Below, one piece after another: positions 1 to 7,832 of a DNA stretch of 21,970 nt (position 1 is the stretch's first letter; each line of letters starts with the position of its first letter). Under the pieces are notes generated by a model. It was not told where the DNA came from, did not search any database, and saw only the letters and a list, made by a program, of their open reading frames with translations. A program made the translations under genes and the position numbers. Source of the DNA: a virus; IMG/VR virus record IMGVR_UViG_3300048592_000312, positions 1 to 21,970 of that record, one strand, 5' to 3'.

Positions 1-6
1 GTAGGG

Positions 7-179
7 GCCGATACCCCCACACGCAGTTTTTGCCTTATATAGACAAACTCGTCTACTTATACACCGCTCCGGCGGAGCCTTATGCAGACGAACTCGTCTA
101 CTTATACCCCGCTCCGGCGAAGCCGATGCCCCCATACGCGGTTTTCGCCTTGTGTAGACAAACCCGTCCGCTCACACGC
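7..179. repeat. Imperfect direct repeat, period 115 bp (7-64 and 122-179)
   Basis: Aligned by eye with an offset of 115, bases 7-64 match bases 122-179 at 46 of 58 positions. All 12 differences are transitions: six A-to-G, five T-to-C and one C-to-T, reading left copy to right copy. Both copies begin GCCGAT and contain GTTTT, GCCTT and TAGACAAAC. Similarity ends just past 64/179. Confidence 0.85.
35..124. repeat. Two tandem 45-bp repeats with embedded short dyads; third partial core at 155-170
   Basis: Bases 35-79 and 80-124 are adjacent 45-bp copies matching at 40 of 45 positions. Each carries a small inverted repeat: TAGAC (40-44) with GTCTA (51-55) in the first, and AGACG (86-90) with CGTCT (95-99) in the second. 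A second dyad, GCTCC/GGAGC around a 3-nt loop, lies at 66-78 and is imperfect in copy two. A degenerate third core is at 155-170. Iterated dyads of this size suit protein binding sites, but no partner protein can be named. Confidence 0.75.
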
Positions 180-265
180 TCACGACGCCCTCCGGTTGCG
201 GCCTTCTCTTGCGCATGCTAGGGTTTACGCATGAGAGCAGTCACCCGCTTGAGGGCCGCAAGAGC

Positions 266-439
266 ATGGCGTTCGTCTTTCGCTACGCAAATATCAAGGA
301 TCTCATCCGAGCTGCAGACCCCGGACCGCACTACTACACCGAATACCAATTCTCCCGGCGAGTCTTCCGCAAGCGCGATGTCCCCGGTCCAACCGTACAG
401 GAGCACCGCGACGCGCTCGAAGAGGACGAAGAGGAGTGA
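266..439 (+). CDS. Small hypothetical protein, first gene of the late operon
   Basis: I do not recognise this 57-residue protein. It starts MAFVFRYANI, is rich in aromatic and basic residues in the middle, and ends in a run of acidic residues (EEDEEE). The ATG at 266 is preferred because GAGGG sits about ten bases upstream. The frame also offers TTG 209 and ATG 215, which would add about 17-19 residues but have no visible ribosome binding site. Its stop overlaps the GTG start of the next gene in a GTGA junction, typical of translational coupling. It could be a small accessory to the packaging genes; nothing in the sequence proves a role. Confidence 0.6.
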   Translation: MAFVFRYANIKDLIRAADPGPHYYTEYQFSRRVFRKRDVPGPTVQEHRDALEEDEEE

Positions 440-969
440 GTCCTCCGAGCCTCCTTCACGCGGTCAGTCCTGACCTGTTCGTTCACCACTACCTCGCCTG
501 TCTGGACGCCTACGAGGCCCTGCGCCTCGCCATCATCGACCAGTTCCCCGACCCCCGCGCGGTCATGGCGAGGACCAACGAGGCCGAGATGATCGAGGCC
601 GGTGAGAAGCTGCTTCGCCGGCCCGAGGTCATGCGCGAGGTGAGCGACAAGCTGTCGCTCCTCTACCAGAACCAGCAGACCGTGAATGCTCAGTTCGTGC
701 TGGAACAGACCCGGGTGGTGTACGAGAAGTGCATGCAGATCGCGCCGATCCACGACTCGCGGGGGGAGATGGTGATCGGGCCGTTCCAGCCGGCGCCGGC
801 GCTACGCGCGCTCGAGCTGATGGGTAAGCACGTTGACGTGCGGGCGTTCCGGGAGGTGCTGGAGTTGGACGTCGGGGCCAACCTGCTCTCCGCGCTGACC
901 GAGGCCCGCAAGCGGCTGGAGGAGCGCCGGGACGCGGTTACCCTGACGCAGGACCCGATCTATGAGTAG
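436..969 (+). CDS. Terminase small subunit (DNA packaging recognition), probable
   Basis: This 177-residue, mostly helical protein sits directly before the large terminase. The small subunit normally forms a ring that binds the packaging site on concatemeric phage DNA and hands it to the large subunit. The segment LLRRPEVMREVSDKL (59-73) resembles the part of Terminase_2-type proteins after their N-terminal helix-turn-helix. PALRALELMGKHVDV (121-135) closely resembles the 'alralelLGkhl' signature common in small terminases. A clear N-terminal helix-turn-helix is not obvious by eye. The start is GTG 436, overlapping the upstream stop. The C-terminus overlaps the start of the large subunit by eight bases. 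The assignment rests on signature, size and position together. Confidence 0.82.
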   Translation: MSPPSLLHAVSPDLFVHHYLACLDAYEALRLAIIDQFPDPRAVMARTNEAEMIEAGEKLLRRPEVMREVSDKLSLLYQNQQTVNAQFVLEQTRVVYEKCMQIAPIHDSRGEMVIGPFQPAPALRALELMGKHVDVRAFREVLELDVGANLLSALTEARKRLEERRDAVTLTQDPIYE

Positions 970-2401
970 CGAGAGCGAGCTGCAGAAGGACATCGCCGGC
1001 TTCTACGCGGACCCGCTCGGTTATGTCCTGTACGCCTTCCCGTGGGGGAAGCCGGGGACGTCGCTGGAGGACTCCCCCGGGCCGGACACGTGGCAGACGG
1101 AGGTCCTCACCACGCTTGGCCAGCGGATTCGCGGGGAGCCCCTTGGGTCGTTCCGCGACGCGACGGCCAGCGGCCACGGGGTGGGGAAGACCGCGCTGGT
1201 CTCGTGGATCATTCTCTGGGCCATGTCCACCCGGCCGCATCTGGCGGGATGGGTTACCGCCAACACGCAGAACCAGCTCCGGGGCAAGACGTGGCGGGAG
1301 TTGGGGCTGTGGCACCCGAGGGCGATCAACGCCCACTGGTTCGTGCAGGAGGCGACCCGCTTCTATAAGGTCGGGCACGCAACGACGTGGGGCATCGACG
1401 CGATCCCGTGGTCCGAGACCAACTCGGAGTCCTTCGCGGGCCTGCACGGCCAGCACATCCTCATGCTGATGGACGAGGCGTCGGGCATCGCGGACATCAT
1501 CTGGACAGTCGCCGAGGGCGCCATGACCACGGCGCGCGCCCTCTGGCTGGTGTTCGGCAACCCGACGCGGAACAAGGGGCGCTTCCGCGACTGCTTCAGC
1601 CGGATGCGGCACCGCTGGCACACCCGCCACGTGGACAGCCGCAGCGCGCGGATGACCAACAAGAAGCAGATCGCGGAGTGGCTGCAGGACTACGGAGAGG
1701 ACAGCGACTTCTTTCGGGTCCGCGTGCGCGGTGAGTTTCCGAAGACCGCGAGCAATCAGCTCATCAGCAGTGAGTGCGTGCTGGCCGCGCGGACGAGCAA
1801 GCTGGAACTTCCCGCCTACGTCTACGCCCCGATCCTCCTTGGGGTGGACGTGGCCCGGTACGGAACAGATGAGTCGGTGATCTCGGTTCGGCAGGGGCGC
1901 AAGCACCGGGAGATGATCCCGAGGAGGGGACTTAACAACATCGCCCTCGGGGGCTTGGTGGCCGAAGTATATCGGCGGTATCATCGTGCCGGATTTCCCA
2001 TGGGGGCCGTTTTCGTGGACGGCATCGGTACGGGCACCGGAGTGGTGGACTACCTCATCTCGTTGGGGTATCCGGTGATCGATGTGAACTCCGGGTCCAA
2101 TGCGGAGCGCAAGGACTTGTACTACAACAAGCGGATGGAGATGTGGGACCGTTTGAAGGAGTGGCTGACGGCGGGCGCGAGTATCATCGATGACCCCACG
2201 TTGGCCGACCAGTTGACGCGGCAGACGTACCGCTACTTGCCGAAGACCGAACAGATGCTGCTGAACCCTACCGAGGCAACCGAGGAGTCGCCTGACCGCG
2301 CGGTGAGCCTGGCGCTCACGTTCGCGGAGGTGCAGTTTTCTCCGCAGATGAACGACACCTATTCGGGCGGGGCTCTGTACTTCGAGCCGGAGGTGGTCTG
2401 A
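962..2401 (+). CDS. Terminase large subunit (packaging ATPase/nuclease)
   Basis: A 479-residue two-domain motor protein that pumps DNA into the prohead and cuts it. The N-terminal ATPase carries a Walker A motif SGHGVGKT (70-77), a Walker B strand ILMLMDEAS with D171 and E172, and FGNPTR (198-203), which fits the coupling motif. The C-terminal RNase H-like nuclease has the expected acidic residues: D296 in LLGVDVARYGTD, D353 in VFVDGIGTG, and D445 in EESPDRAVSL. The GHGVGKT form of Walker A is common in podovirus and transposable-phage large terminases. Length is normal for the family. The ATG at 962 overlaps the small-subunit stop by eight bases, with AGGA eight bases upstream. No key residue appears to be missing, so the enzyme should be active. 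Confidence 0.97.
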   Translation: MSSESELQKDIAGFYADPLGYVLYAFPWGKPGTSLEDSPGPDTWQTEVLTTLGQRIRGEPLGSFRDATASGHGVGKTALVSWIILWAMSTRPHLAGWVTANTQNQLRGKTWRELGLWHPRAINAHWFVQEATRFYKVGHATTWGIDAIPWSETNSESFAGLHGQHILMLMDEASGIADIIWTVAEGAMTTARALWLVFGNPTRNKGRFRDCFSRMRHRWHTRHVDSRSARMTNKKQIAEWLQDYGEDSDFFRVRVRGEFPKTASNQLISSECVLAARTSKLELPAYVYAPILLGVDVARYGTDESVISVRQGRKHREMIPRRGLNNIALGGLVAEVYRRYHRAGFPMGAVFVDGIGTGTGVVDYLISLGYPVIDVNSGSNAERKDLYYNKRMEMWDRLKEWLTAGASIIDDPTLADQLTRQTYRYLPKTEQMLLNPTEATEESPDRAVSLALTFAEVQFSPQMNDTYSGGALYFEPEVV

Positions 2402-2746
2402 ATGGCTGACGTGCGAAGGGCGCTTACGGACGCGTGGGAGACCGCCATTGGCCTCGCGCTGCGGCGGGCGTACCCGAGGGTGCCGTGGCTCATCGAGGCG
2501 CGGGTTTCGCCGACCGGGGGCCTCGCCATCATCAAGAGCCCTGCGATCAGCGGGCATTGGGGGCGCACCTTCCACTTGCCGGCGACGATACCGGAGGTGG
2601 AGCTGCTGGCTGTCAGAGCCGCCGGGGAGATGCTGGAGCGGTTCCGCATTCACCGCGGCGCCGGACCAAAGGTCGATGCGGATATCCTGCGCATCCCCCG
2701 TAACATTCGAGGCGAGGCCATAGGCGCCGCGCGAGGGGAATTGTGA
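2402..2746 (+). CDS. Hypothetical protein between terminase and portal
   Basis: A 114-residue protein that I do not recognise. It has an N-terminal helix (residues 1-25), a probable beta-hairpin region around GGLAIIKSPAIS, a helical segment near EVELLAVRAAGEMLERF, and a basic C-terminus. The ATG follows the terminase stop with no gap and has GGAGG eight bases upstream, inside the end of the terminase gene. Its own stop overlaps the portal GTG start (GTGA), so the three genes are probably translationally coupled. Position suggests a head-assembly or packaging accessory, but no motif supports a specific job. Confidence 0.8.
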   Translation: MADVRRALTDAWETAIGLALRRAYPRVPWLIEARVSPTGGLAIIKSPAISGHWGRTFHLPATIPEVELLAVRAAGEMLERFRIHRGAGPKVDADILRIPRNIRGEAIGAARGEL

Positions 2747-4917
2747 ACACGGAGCACCCATCGGAGCACTTCGATGCCTCGCAGCCGGGGCTCGAGAAAG
2801 CCAGACAGCGGCTCGAGGCGGACAACTCACCGGACGGAGACCCCGAAGCGGGGGTGTCCGCGGAGGCGCGGGTCATGCTCCGCCGGGCGAAGCGGGCGTT
2901 CTCCGAAGCGACGACGTACTGGGACACTTCCCTCAAACCGCAGTTCGAGACGAACCTCCACCATTTCCGGGCGACGCATCCGCCGCACTCGAAGTATTTT
3001 GCCGAGGCGTACCGTCATCGGTCGAAGCTGTACCGGCCGAAACTCCGTGCCGCGGTCCGCAACCACGAGGCCGCGGCGGCCGCAGCGTTCTTCACCAGCC
3101 GCGACTATCTGTCTGTTTCAGCGGAGAACCAGAACGACGCGGAGCAAGCCAAGGCCGCGAAGATCCGCGGCGCGCTGCTTCAGCTCCGGCTGGAACGGAG
3201 CATTCCGTGGGTGCTCACCGCGCTGGGGGCGTGGCAGGACACACACGTTTACGGGTATTGCGTTTCGTACCAGAACTGGCGGTACGAGACCCGGCGGGTC
3301 GAGGACGTGTTCGACGCGACGGAAGATGACCTGCCGCCGGGGGTGGACTCGGAAAAGGTGGTCTGGGACGAGGAGACTGATCGCGTCTCGGGGTACCGCG
3401 AGGAACGCGAGGAGGTCGTAGACGACAAGCCGGAGATCGTGCTGGTGGCGCCGGACCACATCTACTTCGATCCCAACTCGGATTGGCGAGACCCGGTAGG
3501 GTCGTCGTCTTACGTCATCGAGCAGATCCCCATGACGGTGGGGGAGGTCTTGCGCCTCATGGAGCAGGAAGACCCGAAGACCCGTCGGCCCCTGTGGAGG
3601 CGGTACTCCGAGCAGCAGATCCAGTCGGCGGGCCGGTACTCCGTTTCACAGACCTCGGTGGAGCTGGCTCGACAGGGGCGCAACCGGACGGACCCTGCCG
3701 ACGTCCACACCGCCGACCAACTGGCGCTGGTGTGGGTCCACCGCGTGATCCTGAAGTACGACGGGGACGATTACCTCTTCTACACCATCGGATCGGATCT
3801 CCTTCTGTCCGAACCGGAGCCGCTGTCCCAGTCGTGGCCGTTCCCGGGGCGCCCTTACCGGCTCGGCATCTCGATGCTGGAGGCGCACCGCGCCATTCCC
3901 AGCGGCAGCGTTGAGCTTGGCGCGGACGTGCAGGAGAACATCAACGAGCTTGCCAACCAGAGAATCGACAACGTCCGGCTGGCGCTGAACAAGCGCTACC
4001 TCATCCGCCGGCAGAAGCAGGGGAACATCGATCTCATGGCGCTGCAGCGCAGCGTGCCGGGCGGCGGCATCATGCTCGACAGCCCGCAGGACGACGTGAA
4101 GGTGCTGGAGACCGGGGACGTGACCGGGTCTTCCTACACCGAGCAGTCTCATCTAAGCAACGAGATGGACGAGCTGCTGGGCAACTTCTCGCAAAGCTCC
4201 ATACTGGCGAGCCGGAGTCTCAACGAGTCCGTTGGGGGCATGAATCTGTTGGCGTCCGGGGCGAATCTGGTGCAAAACCTGTCAATGCTCTTGTTCGTCT
4301 ACACGTGGATGCAGCCGGTATTGGCGGATCTGGACAAGCTGGTATCGCACTACGAGTCGGACCCTGACTTCTTGTCGCTGGCTTCAGCCGGGGTGGAGCT
4401 GTCGGACGAGTTGCTGCGGGCGCCGTTGAACGTCCGGGTGGATCTTGGCATGGGCAACACCAGTCCGGCGCAGAAGGTGGAGCGGCTGACGCTGGCGCTG
4501 AACACGCTGCTCATGGTGCCCGGGGTACGCGAACGGCTGAACGAAGACGAGGTGAGCGCGGAGGTGTTTGGTTACCTCGGCTTCGACGATGGAGATCGGT
4601 TCCTGCGGCCGGCGAAGGAGGTTCCGCCGCCGCCGCCAGACCCGAGGACCGAGGTCGAGATGGCGAAACTGGAGTTTGCCGCGCAGAAACACGAAGACGA
4701 CATCGCGCTGGCCCGGGAGCGGCTGCAGATCGAGAGGGAGCTGGGGCTGTTCCGGATCGCGGCGGACAAGCAGAAGACCGTGCGCGAACTCGAGGTTTCG
4801 CTGGGGATCGCCACGCAGCGTGACCGGACCAACCGGGACGCCATCGCGCTTCGGGAAATGAACAAGAGGGTCTTGCAGAGTGGTCGTAACGGAACGGACG
4901 AAGGAACTGTTGGCTGA
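2743..4917 (+). CDS. Portal protein (head-tail connector)
   Basis: At 724 residues this is a large, P22-size portal, expected to form the twelve-subunit ring at one capsid vertex through which DNA enters and leaves. Residues about 86-180 (YRHRSKLYRPKLRAAVRNHE, then FFTSRDYLSVSAEN, then GAWQDTHVYGYCVSYQNW) read like the conserved N-terminal core of large podovirus portals. An EERE-rich insertion follows. After a Pro run (PPPPPDPRTE, about residues 628-637) the last 90 residues are strongly helical and charged, compatible with a C-terminal barrel or coiled coil extending into the head. The start is GTG 2743, overlapping the previous stop, with GAGGGGAA just upstream. Its position after terminase and before scaffold and capsid is the standard order. 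The closest subfamily cannot be fixed without a search. Confidence 0.92.
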   Translation: MNTEHPSEHFDASQPGLEKARQRLEADNSPDGDPEAGVSAEARVMLRRAKRAFSEATTYWDTSLKPQFETNLHHFRATHPPHSKYFAEAYRHRSKLYRPKLRAAVRNHEAAAAAAFFTSRDYLSVSAENQNDAEQAKAAKIRGALLQLRLERSIPWVLTALGAWQDTHVYGYCVSYQNWRYETRRVEDVFDATEDDLPPGVDSEKVVWDEETDRVSGYREEREEVVDDKPEIVLVAPDHIYFDPNSDWRDPVGSSSYVIEQIPMTVGEVLRLMEQEDPKTRRPLWRRYSEQQIQSAGRYSVSQTSVELARQGRNRTDPADVHTADQLALVWVHRVILKYDGDDYLFYTIGSDLLLSEPEPLSQSWPFPGRPYRLGISMLEAHRAIPSGSVELGADVQENINELANQRIDNVRLALNKRYLIRRQKQGNIDLMALQRSVPGGGIMLDSPQDDVKVLETGDVTGSSYTEQSHLSNEMDELLGNFSQSSILASRSLNESVGGMNLLASGANLVQNLSMLLFVYTWMQPVLADLDKLVSHYESDPDFLSLASAGVELSDELLRAPLNVRVDLGMGNTSPAQKVERLTLALNTLLMVPGVRERLNEDEVSAEVFGYLGFDDGDRFLRPAKEVPPPPPDPRTEVEMAKLEFAAQKHEDDIALARERLQIERELGLFRIAADKQKTVRELEVSLGIATQRDRTNRDAIALREMNKRVLQSGRNGTDEGTVG

Positions 4918-5179
4918 GGCGGTGTTGTCGGAAGACGCGCGGGATTTTCTGGCGTCGGATCTTGGGCAGATGCTGGTCGGCCAAGCGAAGCAGGATGAAG
5001 AGGCGTGCGCACGAGCACTGCTGGACGTGGACCCGAGCGACGCGGCGGCGATCCGGACGTTGCAGTTTCAGGCCCACGTCGCTCGCAGCGTCGTCCGCTA
5101 CATCGGCGAGGTGATTTCCCGTGGGCAGCAGGCCATGTCCGAGCTGGAACTCTACGCTATGGAAGAGAAACAACCGTGA
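4880..5179 (+). CDS. Small helical protein between portal and scaffold
   Basis: A 99-residue, acidic, almost entirely helical protein starting at GTG 4880, inside the last 38 bases of the portal gene. AAGAGGG lies about ten bases upstream. It includes ARDFLASDLGQMLVGQA and DPSDAAAIRTLQFQ. Proteins of this kind (a 'fl.sdlG..L...a' helix followed by a 'vDp.d...ir.lq' helix) recur between portal and scaffold genes in many podoviruses and related phages, generally without a known function. A role in head assembly is inferred from that conserved place only. It ends 15 bases before the scaffold start. Confidence 0.82.
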   Translation: MVVTERTKELLAEAVLSEDARDFLASDLGQMLVGQAKQDEEACARALLDVDPSDAAAIRTLQFQAHVARSVVRYIGEVISRGQQAMSELELYAMEEKQP

Positions 5180-5194
5180 CCGAGGAGGTCCCCC

Positions 5195-6319
5195 ATGGGT
5201 GAAGATTCTGACGACATTCAAGACGACGAGAGCGGGGAGCAGTCCCCGCCCCCGTCTCCGCTAGACGAGAAGCGGATGGCGCTTGTCGCGCGGTATGAGG
5301 CGCGGGACGAGTCCGGCGAGGACGACGAGGCCGACACGCACCCACATTTGCGGGTTACCGATCAAGGACTTGACTTTGCCGCGGCCTCCGCTGAAGATGG
5401 CCCCGACGATGGTCCCTCCGAGGAGCTGCCGCCGCCCGCGTCTACACAGGGCCTGCGGTTTTCTGACGGGGTCCCCTATGTGACCCTCAAGGTCGATGGG
5501 GAAGAGCGCGAACTGCCTTTCGATCAGGTGCGCACCATCGCGCAGAAGAATCTGGCCGCCGACGCGCGGCTGATGCGGGCCGGCGAGGTCGAGCGAACTC
5601 TGGAGCAGCGCCAAGCGCTACTGCTGCGGAGGGAAGCGGAACTCGAAGCCTCGCGAAGTCGTCCAACGCCACCCGAACAGGGCGCGGGATCTGGACGCTC
5701 GGGCGCGAATGCCCGCCCTCTGGCGGAAAAGTTCGTGTCCACGATGTTCGATGGCACTCGGGAAGAGGCTGTCGAACAGTTGGCTGTCCTGCTGGAGCGG
5801 ACCCAGTCTCCTTCGGTTGACCCCGGAGCGATTGCGCGGACCGTGGAGAAGGAAGCCGAACGAGTAGCTCTCGCTGTCCTGACGAACCAAGAGAAGGCTA
5901 CCCGGGAGCGGGCGCTTGACGCGGCGGTTGTCCGCGGCATGCAGGCCGTGAAGAATGCGTACCCGAACATCTTGTCCGACCCGGACTTGATGATGGTCGC
6001 CGATCGGAGGACTGAGGTCCTGCAGGCGGAGCACCCAGAATGGCCTCCTGAACAGGTCATGCTGGAAGCCGCGAAGCAGGTTTCCGAGCGGTTCTCCGGG
6101 ACTTCGCCTCCCTCCCCCGGATCCACTTCTCCGGCGTCGAATCTTTCGACGGTTCGCGCGGCGCGCAAGAGCGTCCTGAGACCCGCGCTTGGGTCGAGGG
6201 CCGGAGCACGTCTCCCCGACGCGCAGGGACAGGAGCTGGACTCCAGTCCTCGAGCCGTTGTAGACCGCCTCCGGCAGTCCCGCCCCGGCGTCACACCAAC
6301 TTCACGAGGTACGTCATGA
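5195..6319 (+). CDS. Scaffolding-like protein
   Basis: A 374-residue, very hydrophilic protein immediately before the major capsid gene. Scaffolds fill the prohead, direct capsid assembly and then leave. Features that fit: a strongly acidic, disordered N-terminus (about residues 1-85), then a 'V.Y VTLKVDGEERELPFDQVRT' type segment (93-113) often seen at this place in phage scaffolds, a charged coiled-coil stretch (about 128-154), further helices, and a basic Ser/Pro-rich tail beyond about residue 300. The ATG at 5195 has a strong AGGAGG (5183-5188) six bases upstream. The stop overlaps the capsid ATG as ATGA, suggesting coupled synthesis. The function is inferred from composition and gene order, since scaffolds diverge quickly in sequence. 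Confidence 0.85.
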   Translation: MGEDSDDIQDDESGEQSPPPSPLDEKRMALVARYEARDESGEDDEADTHPHLRVTDQGLDFAAASAEDGPDDGPSEELPPPASTQGLRFSDGVPYVTLKVDGEERELPFDQVRTIAQKNLAADARLMRAGEVERTLEQRQALLLRREAELEASRSRPTPPEQGAGSGRSGANARPLAEKFVSTMFDGTREEAVEQLAVLLERTQSPSVDPGAIARTVEKEAERVALAVLTNQEKATRERALDAAVVRGMQAVKNAYPNILSDPDLMMVADRRTEVLQAEHPEWPPEQVMLEAAKQVSERFSGTSPPSPGSTSPASNLSTVRAARKSVLRPALGSRAGARLPDAQGQELDSSPRAVVDRLRQSRPGVTPTSRGTS

Positions 6320-7254
6320 CTCAACTCTGGGATGCGGCAAATGGCTACATGGCCACGCCGAAACTGTCCGAAGAGCTGCGATTCGCGCTGCAAACGAGCT
6401 GTCGTTTCCGCCAGTTCGCGGACATTCACGAAGCCTTCGGGGCCAACCGGGGCGACACGGTGCTGTGGAACGTCTACGGCGACACGGAGGACGAAGCCGC
6501 TTCGCTGGCGGAAGACCTGCCGATGCCGGAGACGGGGTTTCCGATCAGCCAGGCCAGCGCAACGATACTGGAGGAGGGCCTCGCGGTACCGTACTCTGGC
6601 AAGTTCGACGCCCTGTCCGAACACCCTGTCCGCGCCATCATCCACAAGGTGCTCAAGAACAACGCTCGCCGACGGTTCGATACGTTGGCGCACGCGCAGT
6701 TCGAGGCCACGCTGCTGCGGGCGGTGGGCGGCGCTGCGGGCGCCATCACCGTCACCGAGACGGGCACTCCGTCGGGGGCCAGTTCGGTTGCCCTGACGTT
6801 CGCGCACGTCAAGACGATCAGCGACACACTGCAGGAGCGGAACATCCCCCTGTTCGACGGCGAGCACTACGTCGCCATCGGCCGGCCGACGACGTTCCGA
6901 CCGCTGCTGGACGATCTGGAGGATGTCCACAAGTACACGGCGGACGGTTGGAACCGTATCATGAACGGTGAGCGCGGGCGAGCGGACGGCATCCGGTTCC
7001 TGTCCCAGACGAACATCGCGTCGGAAGGGTGGGCCAGCGGTATCTCCGATGCCGTCTACTTCTTCGGCGCCGACACGATCACGGAGGCCATCGCGGTTCC
7101 GGAGCAGATCCGGGGCAAGATTCCGGATGACTACGGTCGCGGACAGGGCATCGCGTGGTACGCGATGTGCGGCTTCGGCATCAATCACAACGATCAGACG
7201 AACTCGCTGACGAAGGCGCAAGCGCGCATTCTGAAGTGGGACTCGGCGTCCTAA
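6316..7254 (+). CDS. Major capsid protein (HK97 fold, inferred)
   Basis: A 312-residue mixed alpha/beta protein that most likely builds the icosahedral shell. The order of elements fits the HK97 fold: an N-terminal helical region, a beta stretch near GDTVLWNVYG, an extended loop with LPMPETGFPISQAS, a long helical 'spine' region (HPVRAIIHKVLKNNARRRFD), and a later peripheral-domain-like region (HYVAIGRPTTFRPLLDDLED). The general layout recalls the N4-gp56-type capsid family, but that subfamily call is tentative. The ATG overlaps the scaffold stop; CGAGGT lies about ten bases upstream. It is followed at once by a beta-rich small protein with its own strong ribosome binding site, the usual place for a decoration protein. 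Confidence 0.87.
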   Translation: MTQLWDAANGYMATPKLSEELRFALQTSCRFRQFADIHEAFGANRGDTVLWNVYGDTEDEAASLAEDLPMPETGFPISQASATILEEGLAVPYSGKFDALSEHPVRAIIHKVLKNNARRRFDTLAHAQFEATLLRAVGGAAGAITVTETGTPSGASSVALTFAHVKTISDTLQERNIPLFDGEHYVAIGRPTTFRPLLDDLEDVHKYTADGWNRIMNGERGRADGIRFLSQTNIASEGWASGISDAVYFFGADTITEAIAVPEQIRGKIPDDYGRGQGIAWYAMCGFGINHNDQTNSLTKAQARILKWDSAS

Positions 7255-7265
7255 GGGGAGCGGCC

Positions 7266-7643
7266 ATGTCGTACACAGAACCCAAGTACATCTCCTTCAG
7301 CCACACCTTCGACTACGGTGGCGGTGCGGCGGACACCTTCAACATCAAAGGCCCCGCGGGACACCGCGGGCGCCTCGTGGACATCACGGTGTCCGCGCTG
7401 GAGGTGTTCACCACCGGCGGCAAGGTGGAGGTGGGTACCGCCTCCGACGCCGATGCCTACGGCAGTCTGACGCTGGGCACTCTCGCCGAGGCGGCGGTGC
7501 TCAGTGCCGCGGCGGGAGACGGCACCATCATCGATACCAGTATCGCGGCGGACAGCACGGTCAAGATCACCTTGACCCAGACCGGGGGAACGCCGACCGG
7601 TATCGGCATCACGAGTGTCACCATCGCCTGGTTCAAGGCGTAA
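7266..7643 (+). CDS. Small beta-rich virion protein, candidate capsid decoration protein
   Basis: A 125-residue protein starting MSYTEPKYIS, directly after the capsid gene. It is rich in Gly, Thr, Ala and Val with alternating polar and hydrophobic residues, so it should be nearly all beta. The ATG at 7266 is chosen over the upstream extension of the frame because AGGGGAG (7254-7260) lies five bases before it and because upstream residues overlap the capsid gene. Small beta proteins in this slot are often capsid stabilisers or decoration proteins. That is positional inference; no signature is decisive. The next gene begins ten bases after this stop. Confidence 0.75.
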   Translation: MSYTEPKYISFSHTFDYGGGAADTFNIKGPAGHRGRLVDITVSALEVFTTGGKVEVGTASDADAYGSLTLGTLAEAAVLSAAAGDGTIIDTSIAADSTVKITLTQTGGTPTGIGITSVTIAWFKA

Positions 7644-7652
7644 GGAGGTCCC

Positions 7653-7823
7653 ATGGAGAAGATGCAGAAGGGCTCTACCCCCGTCGTCCCGACGGCGGGC
7701 GTTCAGTCGGGTCTGGCGTCGGTCGAGAAGTTCGATCCGATGGCCTCGGCTCCGGCCGAGCAATCGGGGACGGACCGTCCGAAAGCGGACGGGCCGTCCA
7801 ATCGCCGCGTGGCCCAGCGGTAA
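7653..7823 (+). CDS. Very small hypothetical protein (56 residues)
   Basis: A short open frame beginning MEKMQKGSTPVV and ending RRVAQR. It is rich in Pro, Ser, Ala and charged residues and looks disordered, with no hydrophobic core. It is called because an excellent AAGGAGG (7642-7648) stands four bases before the ATG, partly inside the stop codon of the previous gene, and because it fills the gap between two real genes in the operon. The function is unknown. Immediately after its stop comes a perfect 15-bp hairpin, so it may be the last gene of a transcript segment. Confidence 0.7.
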   Translation: MEKMQKGSTPVVPTAGVQSGLASVEKFDPMASAPAEQSGTDRPKADGPSNRRVAQR

Positions 7824-7832
7824 TTCTTGCCT

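Larger units (their letters stand above)
1..265. other. Non-coding left end with repeats, upstream of the packaging genes
   Basis: No convincing gene is seen here. The stretch is locally AT-richer than the rest of the window and is built largely from imperfect direct repeats annotated separately. One forward frame is open from the window edge to about 221 and shows a 15-residue internal repeat because the 45-bp DNA repeat is a multiple of three. The larger 115-bp repeat is out of phase with that frame, and there is no ribosome binding site, so I do not call it coding. I see no good sigma70 promoter: TTGCCT at 30-35 has no well-spaced -10 box. Lying directly before the terminase genes, this is a reasonable place for a packaging recognition site, an operator, or a genome end. 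That is positional inference only. Confidence 0.6.

Noticed and set aside
938-2830. Long open frame on the - strand (630 codons)
   Set aside because: It lies antisense to the large terminase, whose motifs are complete. Such long antisense frames are expected in GC-rich genes with strong third-position bias, and its product is an Arg/Pro/His-rich low-complexity sequence.
5524-7221. Long open frame on the - strand (565 codons)
   Set aside because: It is antisense to the scaffold-like and capsid genes. Its composition is that of a shadow frame and there is no ribosome binding site or operon context on this strand.
7155-7265. N-terminal extension of the decoration-like protein
   Set aside because: The extra residues overlap the capsid gene in another frame and have no ribosome binding site, while ATG 7266 has a strong one.
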